A DNA stretch of 64,000 bases from Wenzhouxiangella sp042310355 (lineage in GTDB: Bacteria; Pseudomonadota; Gammaproteobacteria; Xanthomonadales; Wenzhouxiangellaceae): assembly GCF_042310355.1 (NCBI RefSeq), contig NZ_JBHJMR010000002.1, forward strand, positions 248,001-312,000. The letters run 5' to 3'. Position 1 is the stretch's first letter. Every line of letters begins with the position of its first letter. The translations under genes were made by a program, and so were the position numbers. A model generated the notes under the pieces. It saw nothing but the letters and a program-made list of their open reading frames with translations, was not told the origin of the DNA and did not search any database. Shown in pieces: positions 1-10,124 of this stretch.

Positions 1-615
1 GTCGGAAAAACACTGAAAGAACAAGGCATTGAAGGCGATCTTTCGAGCCCGTTCTATTCCATCAAGGAGCCCATCTTCCCGTTCATCAAGTTCCAGGGCG
101 TGGACCCGATCCTGACCCCGGAAATGCGCTCGACCGGGGAGGCGATGGGCGTCGGCAGGAGCTTCGGGTCCGCGGTGGCGCGCGCCCAGCAGGGCGTGGG
201 CATCAACGTCAAGTTCTCCGGCCGGGTCTTCTTGAGCGTGCGCGATGCCGACAAGGAACGCCTGCTGCCGGTTGCGCGCGAACTCGTCGAGCGCGGTTTC
301 ACCCTGATTGCCACCCAGGGCACCTGGCAGCACCTGGTTGAAAACGGCATCGAGTGTGACTACGTCAACAAGGTGATTCAGGGCCGACCGCACATCGTCG
401 ACCTGATCAAGAACGACGAGATCGACTACATCGTCAACACCACCGAGGGGCGGCAGGCCATCGCCGACTCCTTCTCGATTCGGCGCGAGGCGCTGCAGCG
501 CAAGGTGAACTACTCGACCACGATCGCCGGTGCCCGGGCCACGCTCAGGGCCATGGATCACTGGCACGAACGTGGGGTGCGCAGCCTGTCCGAGCTGCAT
601 GAAACGAATTCCTGA
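1..615 (+). CDS. carB: Carbamoyl-phosphate synthase large subunit, 3' part
   Basis: The reading frame is open from base 1, so the gene begins upstream and only its last 204 codons are here. CarB makes carbamoyl phosphate for pyrimidine and arginine synthesis. The visible part is the end of the second ATP-grasp half (GVDPILTPEMRSTGEAMG) followed by the C-terminal MGS-like allosteric domain (NVKFSGRVFLSVRDADKERL, later IVNTTEGRQAIADS), the region that binds UMP and ornithine in the E. coli enzyme. It ends 9 bases before greA, so the two are probably cotranscribed. The carB-greA-rpfE-recJ order matches Xanthomonas. Confidence 0.97.
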   Translation, partial: VGKTLKEQGIEGDLSSPFYSIKEPIFPFIKFQGVDPILTPEMRSTGEAMGVGRSFGSAVARAQQGVGINVKFSGRVFLSVRDADKERLLPVARELVERGFTLIATQGTWQHLVENGIECDYVNKVIQGRPHIVDLIKNDEIDYIVNTTEGRQAIADSFSIRREALQRKVNYSTTIAGARATLRAMDHWHERGVRSLSELHETNS

Positions 616-624
616 GGAGACAAC

Positions 625-1107
625 ATGAGTCAGACGCCACTGACCAAGGCGGGCGCCGAGCGCCTGCGTGCCGAGCTCGATCGGCTCAAGAAGAAGGAAC
701 GTCCGGCCGTGATCGAGGCGATTGCCGAGGCGCGTGCGCACGGCGATCTCAAGGAGAACGCCGAGTACCATGCCGCGCGCGAACAGCAGGGCTTCATCGA
801 GGCGCGCATCCGCGACCTCGAGGCCGCCCTGGGTAATTCGCGCATCATCGACGTCGCCTCGCTCAACGCCGGCAGCAAGGTGGTCTTCGGGGCCACGGTC
901 GTGCTGGTCGAGGATTCCGACGACGCCCCGGAAGTGACCTGGCAGATCGTCGGCGATCTCGAGGCCGATTCCACCCAGGGCCGCCTGGCCATTTCCGCCC
1001 CGCTTGCGCGCGCGCTCATCGGACACGAAGAAGGCGACTCGGTCGAGTTCGAGGCACCCAACGGCAAGCGGTCGTATGAAATCGTCGAGGTCCGTTACGA
1101 CTCCTGA
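625..1107 (+). CDS. greA: Transcription elongation factor GreA
   Basis: GreA rescues backtracked RNA polymerase by stimulating cleavage of the nascent transcript. The 160-residue product has the family's usual length. Its N-terminal coiled coil carries the acidic tip GDLKENAEY, which inserts into the polymerase secondary channel. The C-terminal FKBP-like domain contains ISAPLARALIGHEEGDSVEF. A GAGGAG ribosome-binding site lies just upstream of the ATG. The next gene starts inside its last codons. A second Gre factor (greB) lies at 48750. Confidence 0.98.
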   Translation: MSQTPLTKAGAERLRAELDRLKKKERPAVIEAIAEARAHGDLKENAEYHAAREQQGFIEARIRDLEAALGNSRIIDVASLNAGSKVVFGATVVLVEDSDDAPEVTWQIVGDLEADSTQGRLAISAPLARALIGHEEGDSVEFEAPNGKRSYEIVEVRYDS

Positions 1108-1999
1108 CAAGCGCCTCGTCGTCCACGTCCCCCAGCTCGAAGCCCTGCTGCGGGAGGCCGGGTCGCTTCCGCCCCTGGTTCGGGCACTGGTCGAGCGGGG
1201 TCGGTCACGCGACCTCGATCCACAATCTCCCCAGTCCGAACTGCTTGTCGGGCGGGCGTTGCCGGCGGCGGCGCTCACCCGGCGCATCGACCGTCCGGAC
1301 GATGCCCGGGGCGCGTGGATGCGGGCCGATCCGATCGGCCTGCAGCCCGACCTGGCGGCGGTCTGGCTGCAGGCCGAGACCGTCTTCGAGCCCGGCGAAT
1401 GGTTCCACGGCCTGTCCGAAATGCTCGGCGAGGAAGGGCTGGCGCTCGAGCTGACCGGTGGTGGGCGCGGCTATATCCGCCTCGATACGGTTCCCGAGTG
1501 CCGCTTCGCGCCGCCCTGGTCCCTGGCCGGCACGAGCCTCGAGCACTGCCTGCCTGAAGGGCCCGACGCCCGGCGCTGGCGCCGGCTGCTCAACGACACG
1601 CAGGTCTATCTGACGCAGTATCGCCGCGCTGCCGAGAACCCGGCGGCGGTTCCGGGTAGCCTGTGGTTCTGGGGCGCCGGCTCCCTGCCGGCGGCCGGCA
1701 GCGTGGATCCGCGCGTGCGGCGCATCGTCGCCGACGACCCGGTGCTGCGCGGCCTGGCCGACTGGCTCGGTCTCGAGCGCCTAGAGTCCCACGAATCGCT
1801 GGACTGGCTCGGCGGCGACCTGGTCGAGTGGCCCGCCCGGCACGCCGACGATGCCGACAGCAACCTCGAAAGGCTCCAGCGCGCCCTGCGCCCGGCCTGG
1901 CGCCGGCTGCGCCGGGGCGGCATCCGCGAACTCGAGCTGGCCGGCATGACGACCCGCTATCGCTGCACGAGCCGGGATGCCTGGCGGGTGTGGCGGTGA
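1076..1999 (+). CDS. rpfE: RpfE-like protein
   Basis: The product is 307 residues. The first usable in-frame start, ATG at 1076, overlaps the greA end by 32 bases. The region VWLQAETVFEPGEWFHGLSE and the later PGSLWFWGAGSLP resemble proteins annotated RpfE, or misleadingly phosphoglycerate mutase, upstream of recJ in xanthomonads. The molecular function is unknown. The gene overlaps recJ by four bases (GTGA), so translation is probably coupled. I recognise it mainly from the greA-rpfE-recJ neighbourhood plus those motifs. The rpfB, rpfF, rpfC and rpfG genes that complete the Xanthomonas cluster are not in this window. Confidence 0.72.
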   Translation: MKSSRSVTTPDKRLVVHVPQLEALLREAGSLPPLVRALVERGRSRDLDPQSPQSELLVGRALPAAALTRRIDRPDDARGAWMRADPIGLQPDLAAVWLQAETVFEPGEWFHGLSEMLGEEGLALELTGGGRGYIRLDTVPECRFAPPWSLAGTSLEHCLPEGPDARRWRRLLNDTQVYLTQYRRAAENPAAVPGSLWFWGAGSLPAAGSVDPRVRRIVADDPVLRGLADWLGLERLESHESLDWLGGDLVEWPARHADDADSNLERLQRALRPAWRRLRRGGIRELELAGMTTRYRCTSRDAWRVWR

Positions 2000-3726
2000 T
2001 CCGCCGGGTCCATGTGCGCCGTCGCGCGGGCCTGGGCGGATCGATCGCCGGCCTGCATCCCGTGGCGGGGCGGGTGCTGGCCGCGCGCGGCGCCGAGCAG
2101 GTTCCCGATTATTCGCTGGCGAAACTCCTGCCGCCCACCCTGGGCGGGCTCGAAGCCGCCTGCGATCTGCTGTCGCGGGCCATCGCCGAGGGTTGGCGCA
2201 TCGTCGTCGTCGGTGATTTCGACGCCGACGGCGCCACCGGTACGGCGCTTGCGGTGCGTGGCCTGCGGGCGATGGGGGCTGGCGACCTGCACTGGCGGGT
2301 GCCCGACCGCTTTCGCCACGGCTACGGACTGGGCCTGGCCCTGGTCGAGGAACTCGAACAACTGAAGCCGGACCTGGTCGTGACGGTCGACCAGGGGGTG
2401 AGCTCGCACGACGGGATCGCGCGCGCCCGGGGCGCCGGCATGAACGTGATCGTGACCGACCATCACCTGCCCGGGCAGACGCTGCCAGCGGCCGACGCCA
2501 TCGTCAATCCCAACCTGCCCGGCGAGAGCTTCGGGTCCGGCGCGCTTGCCGGTGTGGGCGTGATGTTCTACCTGCTCATGGCGTTGCGATCGCGTCTGCG
2601 CGAACAGGGGCAGTTCCAGCGCGGCCGGGAGCCGCGCCTGGACCAGTGGCTCGACCTGGTCGCCCTGGGGACGGTCGCCGACCTGGTGCCGCTCGACGAG
2701 AACAACCGCCGCCTGGTCCAGCAGGGACTGCTGCGCATTCGCGCCGGCCGCTGCCTGCCGGGTATTCGCGCCCTGCTGGAAGTGGCCGGCCGCAACCTGC
2801 GTCACGTCGACGCCTCCGACATGGGTTTCGCTGCCGGGCCGCGCCTGAACGCTGCCGGGCGTCTCGAGGACATGGGGATCGGCATCCGCTGCCTGCTGGC
2901 CGACAGCGAGGCCGAGGCGGTGGAACTGGCCGGCCGACTCGACGCGCTCAACCGTGAGCGCCAGTCGCTGCAGGCCGACATGCAGGAAGACGCCGAGGCG
3001 CAGGCACAGGCGCTGAGCGAGTCGGTCGAGGGCGACCTGCCCGGGCTTTGCGTCTTCGACGCCGATTGGCATCAGGGCGTGGTCGGCCTGGTCGCCGGAC
3101 GCCTGGTCGAGCGCCTGCAGCGCCCGGTCATCGCGTTCGCGCCGGCCGAGGCCGGCGGCAGCGAACTCAAGGGTTCGGGGCGCAGCCCCGCGGGCGTGCA
3201 CATGCGCGACCTGCTGGTCGATATCGATGCCGCGCACCCGGGCCTGATCGAACGCTTCGGCGGCCACGCGCGCGCGGCCGGCCTGTCGCTCGACGCCGAA
3301 CGCCTCGACGCCTTTCGCGAGGCTTTTCACGAACAGCTGGCCGAGCGGGTCTTCGAGCCCGATATCGTCTACACCGACGGCAGCCTCAGCGCTGAGGAAC
3401 TGTCGCTGGAGACGGCCGCGGCGCTGGCCGAGGCCGGCCCCTGGGGCCAGGCCTGGCCCGAACCGCTGTTCGACGGCCGCTTCCGGGTGCTCGAGCGTCG
3501 CGTCGTCGGCGCGCGCCATCTCAAGCTCAGGCTGCAGCACGAGGGCGGCGGTCCGGTGCTCGACGCCATTGCCTTCGGCGCGGGTGGCCTCTGTCACCAG
3601 GAACTGCCCGATCCCCTCGGGGTGGTCTACAGCCTGGAGATCAATCGCTGGCAGGGGAGGGTGACGCCGCAGATGCGCGTGCGCTACCTGGTGGAATCTC
3701 TCGAGGACCGTGGCGGTCGCGCATGA
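1996..3726 (+). CDS. recJ: Single-stranded-DNA-specific exonuclease RecJ
   Basis: RecJ is the 5'-3' single-strand exonuclease of RecF-pathway recombination and mismatch repair. I start it at GTG 1996, which overlaps the rpfE stop (GTGA) and gives 576 residues, about the E. coli length. The DHH phosphoesterase motifs are clear: GDFDADG near residue 74, TDHHLPG near residue 155, and the DHHA1 glycine-rich stretch ERFGGHARAAGLSL in the C-terminal half. The frame stays open far upstream of 1996, but that part only overlaps rpfE and does not look like RecJ. Confidence 0.96.
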   Translation: MIRRVHVRRRAGLGGSIAGLHPVAGRVLAARGAEQVPDYSLAKLLPPTLGGLEAACDLLSRAIAEGWRIVVVGDFDADGATGTALAVRGLRAMGAGDLHWRVPDRFRHGYGLGLALVEELEQLKPDLVVTVDQGVSSHDGIARARGAGMNVIVTDHHLPGQTLPAADAIVNPNLPGESFGSGALAGVGVMFYLLMALRSRLREQGQFQRGREPRLDQWLDLVALGTVADLVPLDENNRRLVQQGLLRIRAGRCLPGIRALLEVAGRNLRHVDASDMGFAAGPRLNAAGRLEDMGIGIRCLLADSEAEAVELAGRLDALNRERQSLQADMQEDAEAQAQALSESVEGDLPGLCVFDADWHQGVVGLVAGRLVERLQRPVIAFAPAEAGGSELKGSGRSPAGVHMRDLLVDIDAAHPGLIERFGGHARAAGLSLDAERLDAFREAFHEQLAERVFEPDIVYTDGSLSAEELSLETAAALAEAGPWGQAWPEPLFDGRFRVLERRVVGARHLKLRLQHEGGGPVLDAIAFGAGGLCHQELPDPLGVVYSLEINRWQGRVTPQMRVRYLVESLEDRGGRA

Positions 3727-3820
3727 GCCCGACCGCCACCGGCAAGCTGGCTTCCCGTGCCGACGCAGCGTTACAATAACCGGCTTTGCCAATTCACCTG
3801 CAACAAGGACGCAAGTCATC

Positions 3821-4919
3821 ATGGAACAGACTGCAATCAAGAATCTTATGGACGACCTGGAGCGCCGTGTGCGGGCGCTGAGGGGGTATCTTTGACTACG
3901 ATGGCAAAGTAGAACGACTCGAAGAGGTTACCCGCGAGCTCGAGGATCCGTCCGTCTGGGACGAGCCCGAGCACGCCCAGAAACTGGGTAAGGAACGTTC
4001 CGACCTGGATCGCTCGGTCACGGCCCAGCGGACGGTGATCGAGGGCGTGCGCGATGCCGCCGACATGTTCGAGCTGGCGCAGGAAGAAGACGACGAGGAA
4101 ACGCTCGACAGCGTGGCCGCCGACTTGCAGCGCATCGAAAAGCAGGTTGCTGATCTCGAATTCCAGCGCATGTTTTCCGGCGAGATGGACGATCGACCCT
4201 GTTATATCGACATCCAGGCCGGTTCCGGCGGCACCGAGGCCCAGGACTGGGCGGAGATGCTGCTGCGCATGTACCTGCGCTGGGCCGAACATCGCGGCTG
4301 GAAGGCCGAGCTGGTCGAGGTATCCGAGGGCGACATCGCCGGCATCAAGAGCGCGACCCTGCACATCGAGGGCGACCATGCCTTCGGATGGTGCAAGACC
4401 GAAACAGGCGTGCATCGCCTGGTGCGCAAGTCGCCCTTCGATTCGGGCAACCGCCGGCATACCTCGTTCGCCAGCGTGTTCGCGTCACCGGAGATCGACG
4501 ACAACATCGAGATCGACCTCGACCCGTCGGACCTGCGCGTCGATGTCTACCGCGCCTCCGGCGCCGGCGGCCAGCACGTCAACACGACCGAGTCGGCCGT
4601 GCGCATCACGCATGAGCCCACGGGTATCGTCGTGCAGTGCCAGTCGGGCCGTTCGCAGCACAGCAACAAGGACCAGGCCATGAAGCAGCTGCGCGCCAAG
4701 CTCTACGAGCACGAGCTGCAAAAGCAGAAGGACAAGGCGCAGTCGGCCGAAGACGAAAAGGCCGACATCGGCTGGGGCAGCCAGATCCGCAACTACGTGC
4801 TCGACCAGTCGCGCATCAAGGACCTGCGCACGGGCGTGGAGCGAAGCGACACCCAGAAAGTGCTCGACGGCGACCTAGACGAATTCGCCGCCGCCCAGCT
4901 CCAGGCGGGGCTGGAGTGA
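3821..4919 (+). CDS. prfB: Peptide chain release factor 2 (programmed +1 frameshift)
   Basis: RF2 terminates translation at UGA and UAA. Translation starts at ATG 3821 and reaches an in-frame TGA at 3893-3895. The site AGGGGGTATCTTTGAC matches the classical RF2 autoregulatory shift signal: an internal Shine-Dalgarno-like AGGGGG, then CTT followed by the slow TGA codon. Skipping T3893 joins the 24-codon first frame to the main frame (3894-4919), giving 365 residues. The SPF stop-codon recognition tripeptide (VRKSPFDSG) lies near residue 204 and the catalytic GGQ (SGAGGQHVN) near residue 247. The apparent frameshift is functional, not a sequencing error. Confidence 0.98.
3876..3896 (+). promoter_or_regulatory. 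RF2 programmed frameshift signal
   Basis: The internal Shine-Dalgarno-like AGGGGG sits three bases before CTT TGA C, the spacing known to stimulate +1 slippage. When RF2 is scarce the ribosome pauses at TGA and slips forward on CTT to make full-length RF2. This is the established negative feedback on prfB. Confidence 0.95.
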
Positions 4920-4924
4920 GGTTG

Positions 4925-5010
4925 AGGGACCAGGGACCAGGGACTAGGGACTAGGGACTAGGGTCCGGCGGTGGATTGTGCTAGTCCCTGGTCCCTAGTC
5001 CCTAGTCCCT
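4925..5010. repeat. Heptad-armed intergenic hairpin, copy 1
   Basis: The left arm is about five tandem GGGACYA heptamers (4925-4963) and the right arm is the complementary run (4981-5010), with an unrelated 17-nt loop between. It fills the gap between prfB and lysS. Two more copies with the same arms and different loops lie at 34411-34487 and 35947-36037. It has no U-tract and the arms are internally repetitive, so pairing can slide in register. It is not a CRISPR because the repeats have no spacers. Confidence 0.9.
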
Positions 5011-5035
5011 AATGAATCACAGACGGCAGACACAC

Positions 5036-6583
<1,548 letters not shown>

Positions 6584-6586
6584 GCT

Positions 6587-6612
6587 GCCGGCCCGGGTCG
6601 GCCCGGGCCGGC
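6587..6612. terminator. GC-rich hairpin between convergent genes
   Basis: A perfect 11-bp stem (GCCGGCCCGGG with its complement) around a TCGG loop starts four bases after the lysS stop and 20 bases before the stop of the convergent gene. It has no U-tract, so it may act with Rho or simply block read-through on both strands. Confidence 0.55.
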
Positions 6613-6631
6613 GTAACCTGAGAAAACGCGA

Positions 6632-8491
6632 TCAGTTGCTGGCGGTCGCCTCGAAGCGATCGCGGAAGAGCATGCCCATCATCGCCGCCGGTCCGAGCGT
6701 GTCGACGCTCATTTCCTGCATCACCGCATCGCTGCCGAGATCGAGCACGACCTGGCTTTCGACCGGTTCGGCATCGACCTCGATTTCGAAGTTGAACAGG
6801 GTGAACCAGGTCAGCGGGTTGCCCTCGGGCGCCTCGAACAGGACGTGGTCGCTATTGACGGTAACGTTCCAGTCGTTGCCCGCGTCGTCATCGATGTCGC
6901 CGAAGAAGGTGTCGTGCACCGTCGTGCCCTCGGGCAGGTCGATGCGCAAGCCCTCCATCGCCCGATCGAAATCGTAGTTCTGCAGGGCGTAGTTGTAGCG
7001 GTAGCGACCCGGCTCGGTCTCGGTGACCTTCACCAGCAGCCGCAGATGGCCCTGGGGCATGTTGTCCGGATAGTCCGCCTCTGGTGTTTCCGACGGCACC
7101 TCGATCACGGCGTGATCGGCCATCGGGTCGCTGGTGTCCTCGGGCACCCACTGCGAGATGACCGGGCCCTGATCGTAAGGACCGGGGTTCATCGACCAGC
7201 CGCCGCCGGAGGGCGAGGGATCGATCGGCCGGTAGCCCATGGTGTTCCAGATATTGACGTCGTACTGGATAACGTACCAGGCATCCATGTACAGGGTGCC
7301 GCCACGCGACGCCTCGAACTCGGCCGGATCGATCAGGAGCCGATTGAGCCACTGGCCGGAATACTGCGTCTGGCTTCCGGTGCAGTTCGGATCGAAGAAC
7401 GAATTGCAGTTCTCCCATTTGCCAATGCTGGCTTCGATCTCGTCCCGGGGGCCCAGGTGGGTGCTTGAATCGTTGTTTCCGCTCGAATAGACATCCTCGC
7501 AGCCCGGCCCGAGGATGTTTCCGTCGCCGGGGTTGATGTCGCAGTCGAAGTTGAGCGTGAGAAAAGCGTGCTTCACGCCGGAATCAGCCAGCATGCGGAT
7601 GCGATTGTTTTCGATCCGATAAATGTTCCAGACCAGGAATGGATGCTGGTCACCCGGTGAGTAAGAGTACTGCGGGTGACTGCTGAACTGGGCGATCCAG
7701 GGCACATCGGCGAGGGATTCGTTCTTCAGCGTGGCCGACGGCGCTGTCTTGACCAGGCCCGTGTCGTTCTGCGTGCCTTGATAGGCCACGGTGCCCATGT
7801 CGATGAGCGTGACGTCGGCTTCGAACTCGCCGTCCTGCGGCCAGATCGGCCGACCTCTCGATCCCGGTGCCTCGCCGTCAGTCTGCGCGCCGGCCGGAAC
7901 GTCCAGGGCCAGATCCAGCCAGCCGAGGGCGATGGGCATGCGGTCCAGGGCATCCAGGCCGAGTCGCTGAGCGAGAGCACCTGAGGCGATGACTTCGGCA
8001 TTGGCCACGGTCAGGAGGTTGGTCTCGGGGTGGGCCAGCATGTGCATGTGGGTCAGCCGGAACAGCTCGTTGCCGGACTCGTCGATGGCGATGAAGTGCG
8101 GATGCCCCCTGTCTTCGCCGGGCCGCAGCTCGATGCGATCCAGGCTCACTTCGCGACCGTCGTATCGAAACACCAGTCCGGTGCGGGCGGCCAATCGGCC
8201 ACTATCCTGGCGCAGCGATTCGAGATTGCCCCAGGGTGCGTGAAGTCGAAAAGGGTCGATCTCGTTGACTTCGAAGCGAATGCGCTTGCGGGTCGTGATC
8301 GGCTCGCCGTGGTGCAGGATTTCGATCCCGAAATCGGGCAGGTAGTCGCCGCGGATTTCCAGTTCCATCTGGCCGCTGCCGGCCGACCAGATCTGGCGTT
8401 CATCGATGGATTCGGCGCTGCCCACGGCGTGCCAGCCGAGGGCGGCGACCAGGCCGGCGAGGAAGGCCAGCCGAGAAAAAGATGTTGTCAT
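6632..8491 (-). CDS. Secreted protein of unknown function with DRFE tail
   Basis: I do not recognise this 619-residue protein. It starts with a clear signal peptide (SRLAFLAGLVAALGWHAVGSA) and has no further membrane segment. The middle is rich in Trp, Tyr, Asp and Gly (QYSYSPGDQHPFLVWNIYR, LNFDCDINPGDGNILGPGC), typical of extracellular beta-rich folds, and has several Cys that could form disulfides. It ends LFRDRFEATASN, matching the tail of the M14 peptidase at 16921 and resembling that of the S8 protease at 19469. It stands alone, convergent with lysS. Confidence 0.8.
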   Translation of the reverse strand: MTTSFSRLAFLAGLVAALGWHAVGSAESIDERQIWSAGSGQMELEIRGDYLPDFGIEILHHGEPITTRKRIRFEVNEIDPFRLHAPWGNLESLRQDSGRLAARTGLVFRYDGREVSLDRIELRPGEDRGHPHFIAIDESGNELFRLTHMHMLAHPETNLLTVANAEVIASGALAQRLGLDALDRMPIALGWLDLALDVPAGAQTDGEAPGSRGRPIWPQDGEFEADVTLIDMGTVAYQGTQNDTGLVKTAPSATLKNESLADVPWIAQFSSHPQYSYSPGDQHPFLVWNIYRIENNRIRMLADSGVKHAFLTLNFDCDINPGDGNILGPGCEDVYSSGNNDSSTHLGPRDEIEASIGKWENCNSFFDPNCTGSQTQYSGQWLNRLLIDPAEFEASRGGTLYMDAWYVIQYDVNIWNTMGYRPIDPSPSGGGWSMNPGPYDQGPVISQWVPEDTSDPMADHAVIEVPSETPEADYPDNMPQGHLRLLVKVTETEPGRYRYNYALQNYDFDRAMEGLRIDLPEGTTVHDTFFGDIDDDAGNDWNVTVNSDHVLFEAPEGNPLTWFTLFNFEIEVDAEPVESQVVLDLGSDAVMQEMSVDTLGPAAMMGMLFRDRFEATASN

Positions 8492-8536
8492 TGTTCGTGA
8501 ACCTGGTTGTCGTGTGCTGGTTGGGTCGCAAAGAGA

Positions 8537-10003
8537 CTAACCGATTTGGCTGCCGCGGGCCAATGCCGGTTCGGCGGCGGGCGCCGTCGCTGCGTCCGAT
8601 CGCGATTCGCCGGGCAGGCTTCCGCGAGCGTTGCGCCAGCGTCGTGCGGCGGCCGGGTCACGCATGGCCACCACCCGGCTCAGCTCGCGCGCCTTGTCGC
8701 CATCGTCGAGGTGATCGGCCAGGATGCGGGCCGCTTCCAGCCAGGCGTCGCCGGCCTTGTCGAAGCGCGGCTTTTCCGGTGACAGGCCGATCAGCATGCG
8801 AAACGCGGTGTCGTGCTCGCCGCGCTGGTCGATTTCCAGGGCGAGCTGGTGGCGCGTGTGCGCATCCCGCGGCATCCACTCGCCGAGCTCGGGGCTGTAG
8901 CGCTGCCACAGGTCGGCGGCCGGCGCGAACTGGCCGTTGGCGATCAGGCGCTTGAGGCGGCGCCCGAGGTGGTTGCGGAAGTCCTTGCGCCGGGCGCAGT
9001 CGTGCACCAGGTCGTCGAAGCGCCGGTTGAGGCCCGGGTCGTCGGGGTAGCGGCTCAGCGCCTCGCCGAGGTGAAGGCGGGCGGCCCGCGCCTTGCCGTG
9101 TGCGCGCAGAATGTCGGCGTCGGCCGCCAGCAGGGCCGGCTCGTAGCGCGCTTGCGGGATGGGCTTCGGGCGATCGATGGCGGGCACGCCGCCGTGGTAG
9201 CCGAGCGGGCGGCGATGGCGCCGCAGCATTGCGGCGGCCAGGCCGGCGGCGATGAGCATCAGCCAGGCACCGAGAAAAGCGCTTGCCGCCGCGACCGGCG
9301 AGCCGGCGGGGAGTGTAGCCGCCGGCAGCGCCAGGCCCGCGGCCAGTACGGCGGCGACGGCCGCGGGGGCGTAGTCGCCGCAGCTGACGGTGGCAATATC
9401 GCGTATCGCGTCAGGATGCAGGGCCGCTGCCATACGGTCCTTGAGCACAAAGGCCGCCAGGACGCCCGGCATGATCGCGGCGACCGAAACGATGGCGACG
9501 GGCGGCCAGATCATGCCGCCGGCGACAAAGGCGATCGCCAGGACGGCGGCGAGGGGTGTCATTACGACGAGTGTGCGCAGGCCGTACTCGAGCTCGTCGG
9601 GGTCGAGCAGGGCTTGCCTGCCCGCCGGCAGTTCGCGCTTCTCGGCTACAGCCCGTGCCAGGATACCCAGCCAGGTCAGCAGCAGCGCCAGCAAGGGGAG
9701 GGCGACCATCAAGCGCACCACGCCCGGCGCCGGAAGCCAGGCGACCAGCGCGAGCAGGCCGGTGACGGTCAGCGATGTCCACCCTGCCGGTAACGAAAAC
9801 AGGCGCCGGATCGACTGCCACGGACTGAAGGGCGGACGATGTTCGTGCATTGCGCCCGCGCACAAGGGACAACTGACCTCGATGGGTAGCCGTTCAGCGT
9901 AGGGCTTGCATTCGGTACACAGGTCGAGCTTGCAGGTGGGGCAGTGCCAGGCGGCGGTCTGCCGCGGGTGCTGGCGGCAGGGGGTCTTGGTCGTTCCAGT
10001 CAT
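8537..10003 (-). CDS. B-box-like zinc finger, multipass membrane, TPR-like protein
   Basis: I do not know its function. The first ~50 residues hold a B-box-like zinc-binding pattern (CRQHPRQTAAWHCPTCKLDL, then CTEC and CPLC). About six hydrophobic segments follow (residues ~75-270), then a soluble helical C-terminal third resembling TPR repeats (LLAADADILRAHGKARAARL and on). I start at the ATG at 10003, preceded by AGGAAG at good spacing. An upstream ATG pair at 10021 would add six basic residues. The layout suggests a membrane-anchored interaction scaffold, but that is inference. Confidence 0.78.
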   Translation of the reverse strand: MTGTTKTPCRQHPRQTAAWHCPTCKLDLCTECKPYAERLPIEVSCPLCAGAMHEHRPPFSPWQSIRRLFSLPAGWTSLTVTGLLALVAWLPAPGVVRLMVALPLLALLLTWLGILARAVAEKRELPAGRQALLDPDELEYGLRTLVVMTPLAAVLAIAFVAGGMIWPPVAIVSVAAIMPGVLAAFVLKDRMAAALHPDAIRDIATVSCGDYAPAAVAAVLAAGLALPAATLPAGSPVAAASAFLGAWLMLIAAGLAAAMLRRHRRPLGYHGGVPAIDRPKPIPQARYEPALLAADADILRAHGKARAARLHLGEALSRYPDDPGLNRRFDDLVHDCARRKDFRNHLGRRLKRLIANGQFAPAADLWQRYSPELGEWMPRDAHTRHQLALEIDQRGEHDTAFRMLIGLSPEKPRFDKAGDAWLEAARILADHLDDGDKARELSRVVAMRDPAAARRWRNARGSLPGESRSDAATAPAAEPALARGSQIG

Positions 10004-10112
10004 TTTTCGCTTCCTCATCACCCCCTTAGGTTTTCAAGGCAAGTCAAAAGCGCGAGTCGAAATCCTATCACCAATCCGTCGGGCTTTCACTCTCGGGCGG
10101 AGCGGCGGGGAC

Positions 10113-10118
10113 TAGAAT
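10113..10118 (+). promoter_or_regulatory. -10-like element immediately before blc
   Basis: TAGAAT ends six bases before the blc ATG at 10125. If it is the -10 box, transcription would start at or next to the start codon and the mRNA would be leaderless. There is no good Shine-Dalgarno sequence before the ATG, which fits. No convincing -35 is visible. Confidence 0.4.
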
Positions 10119-10124
10119 CTGCAC

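Noticed and set aside
1957..3840. Long open frame on the minus strand opposite recJ, and similar ones opposite the S8 protease, S41 peptidase, sucA, fumC and ftsK
   Set aside because: These are GC-skew shadows: each lies exactly opposite a recognised gene, lacks a ribosome-binding site and gives no recognisable family.
3710..3895. prfB as a frameshifted pseudogene
   Set aside because: The interruption is the known RF2 +1 frameshift signal; both parts are intact and the join gives normal length.
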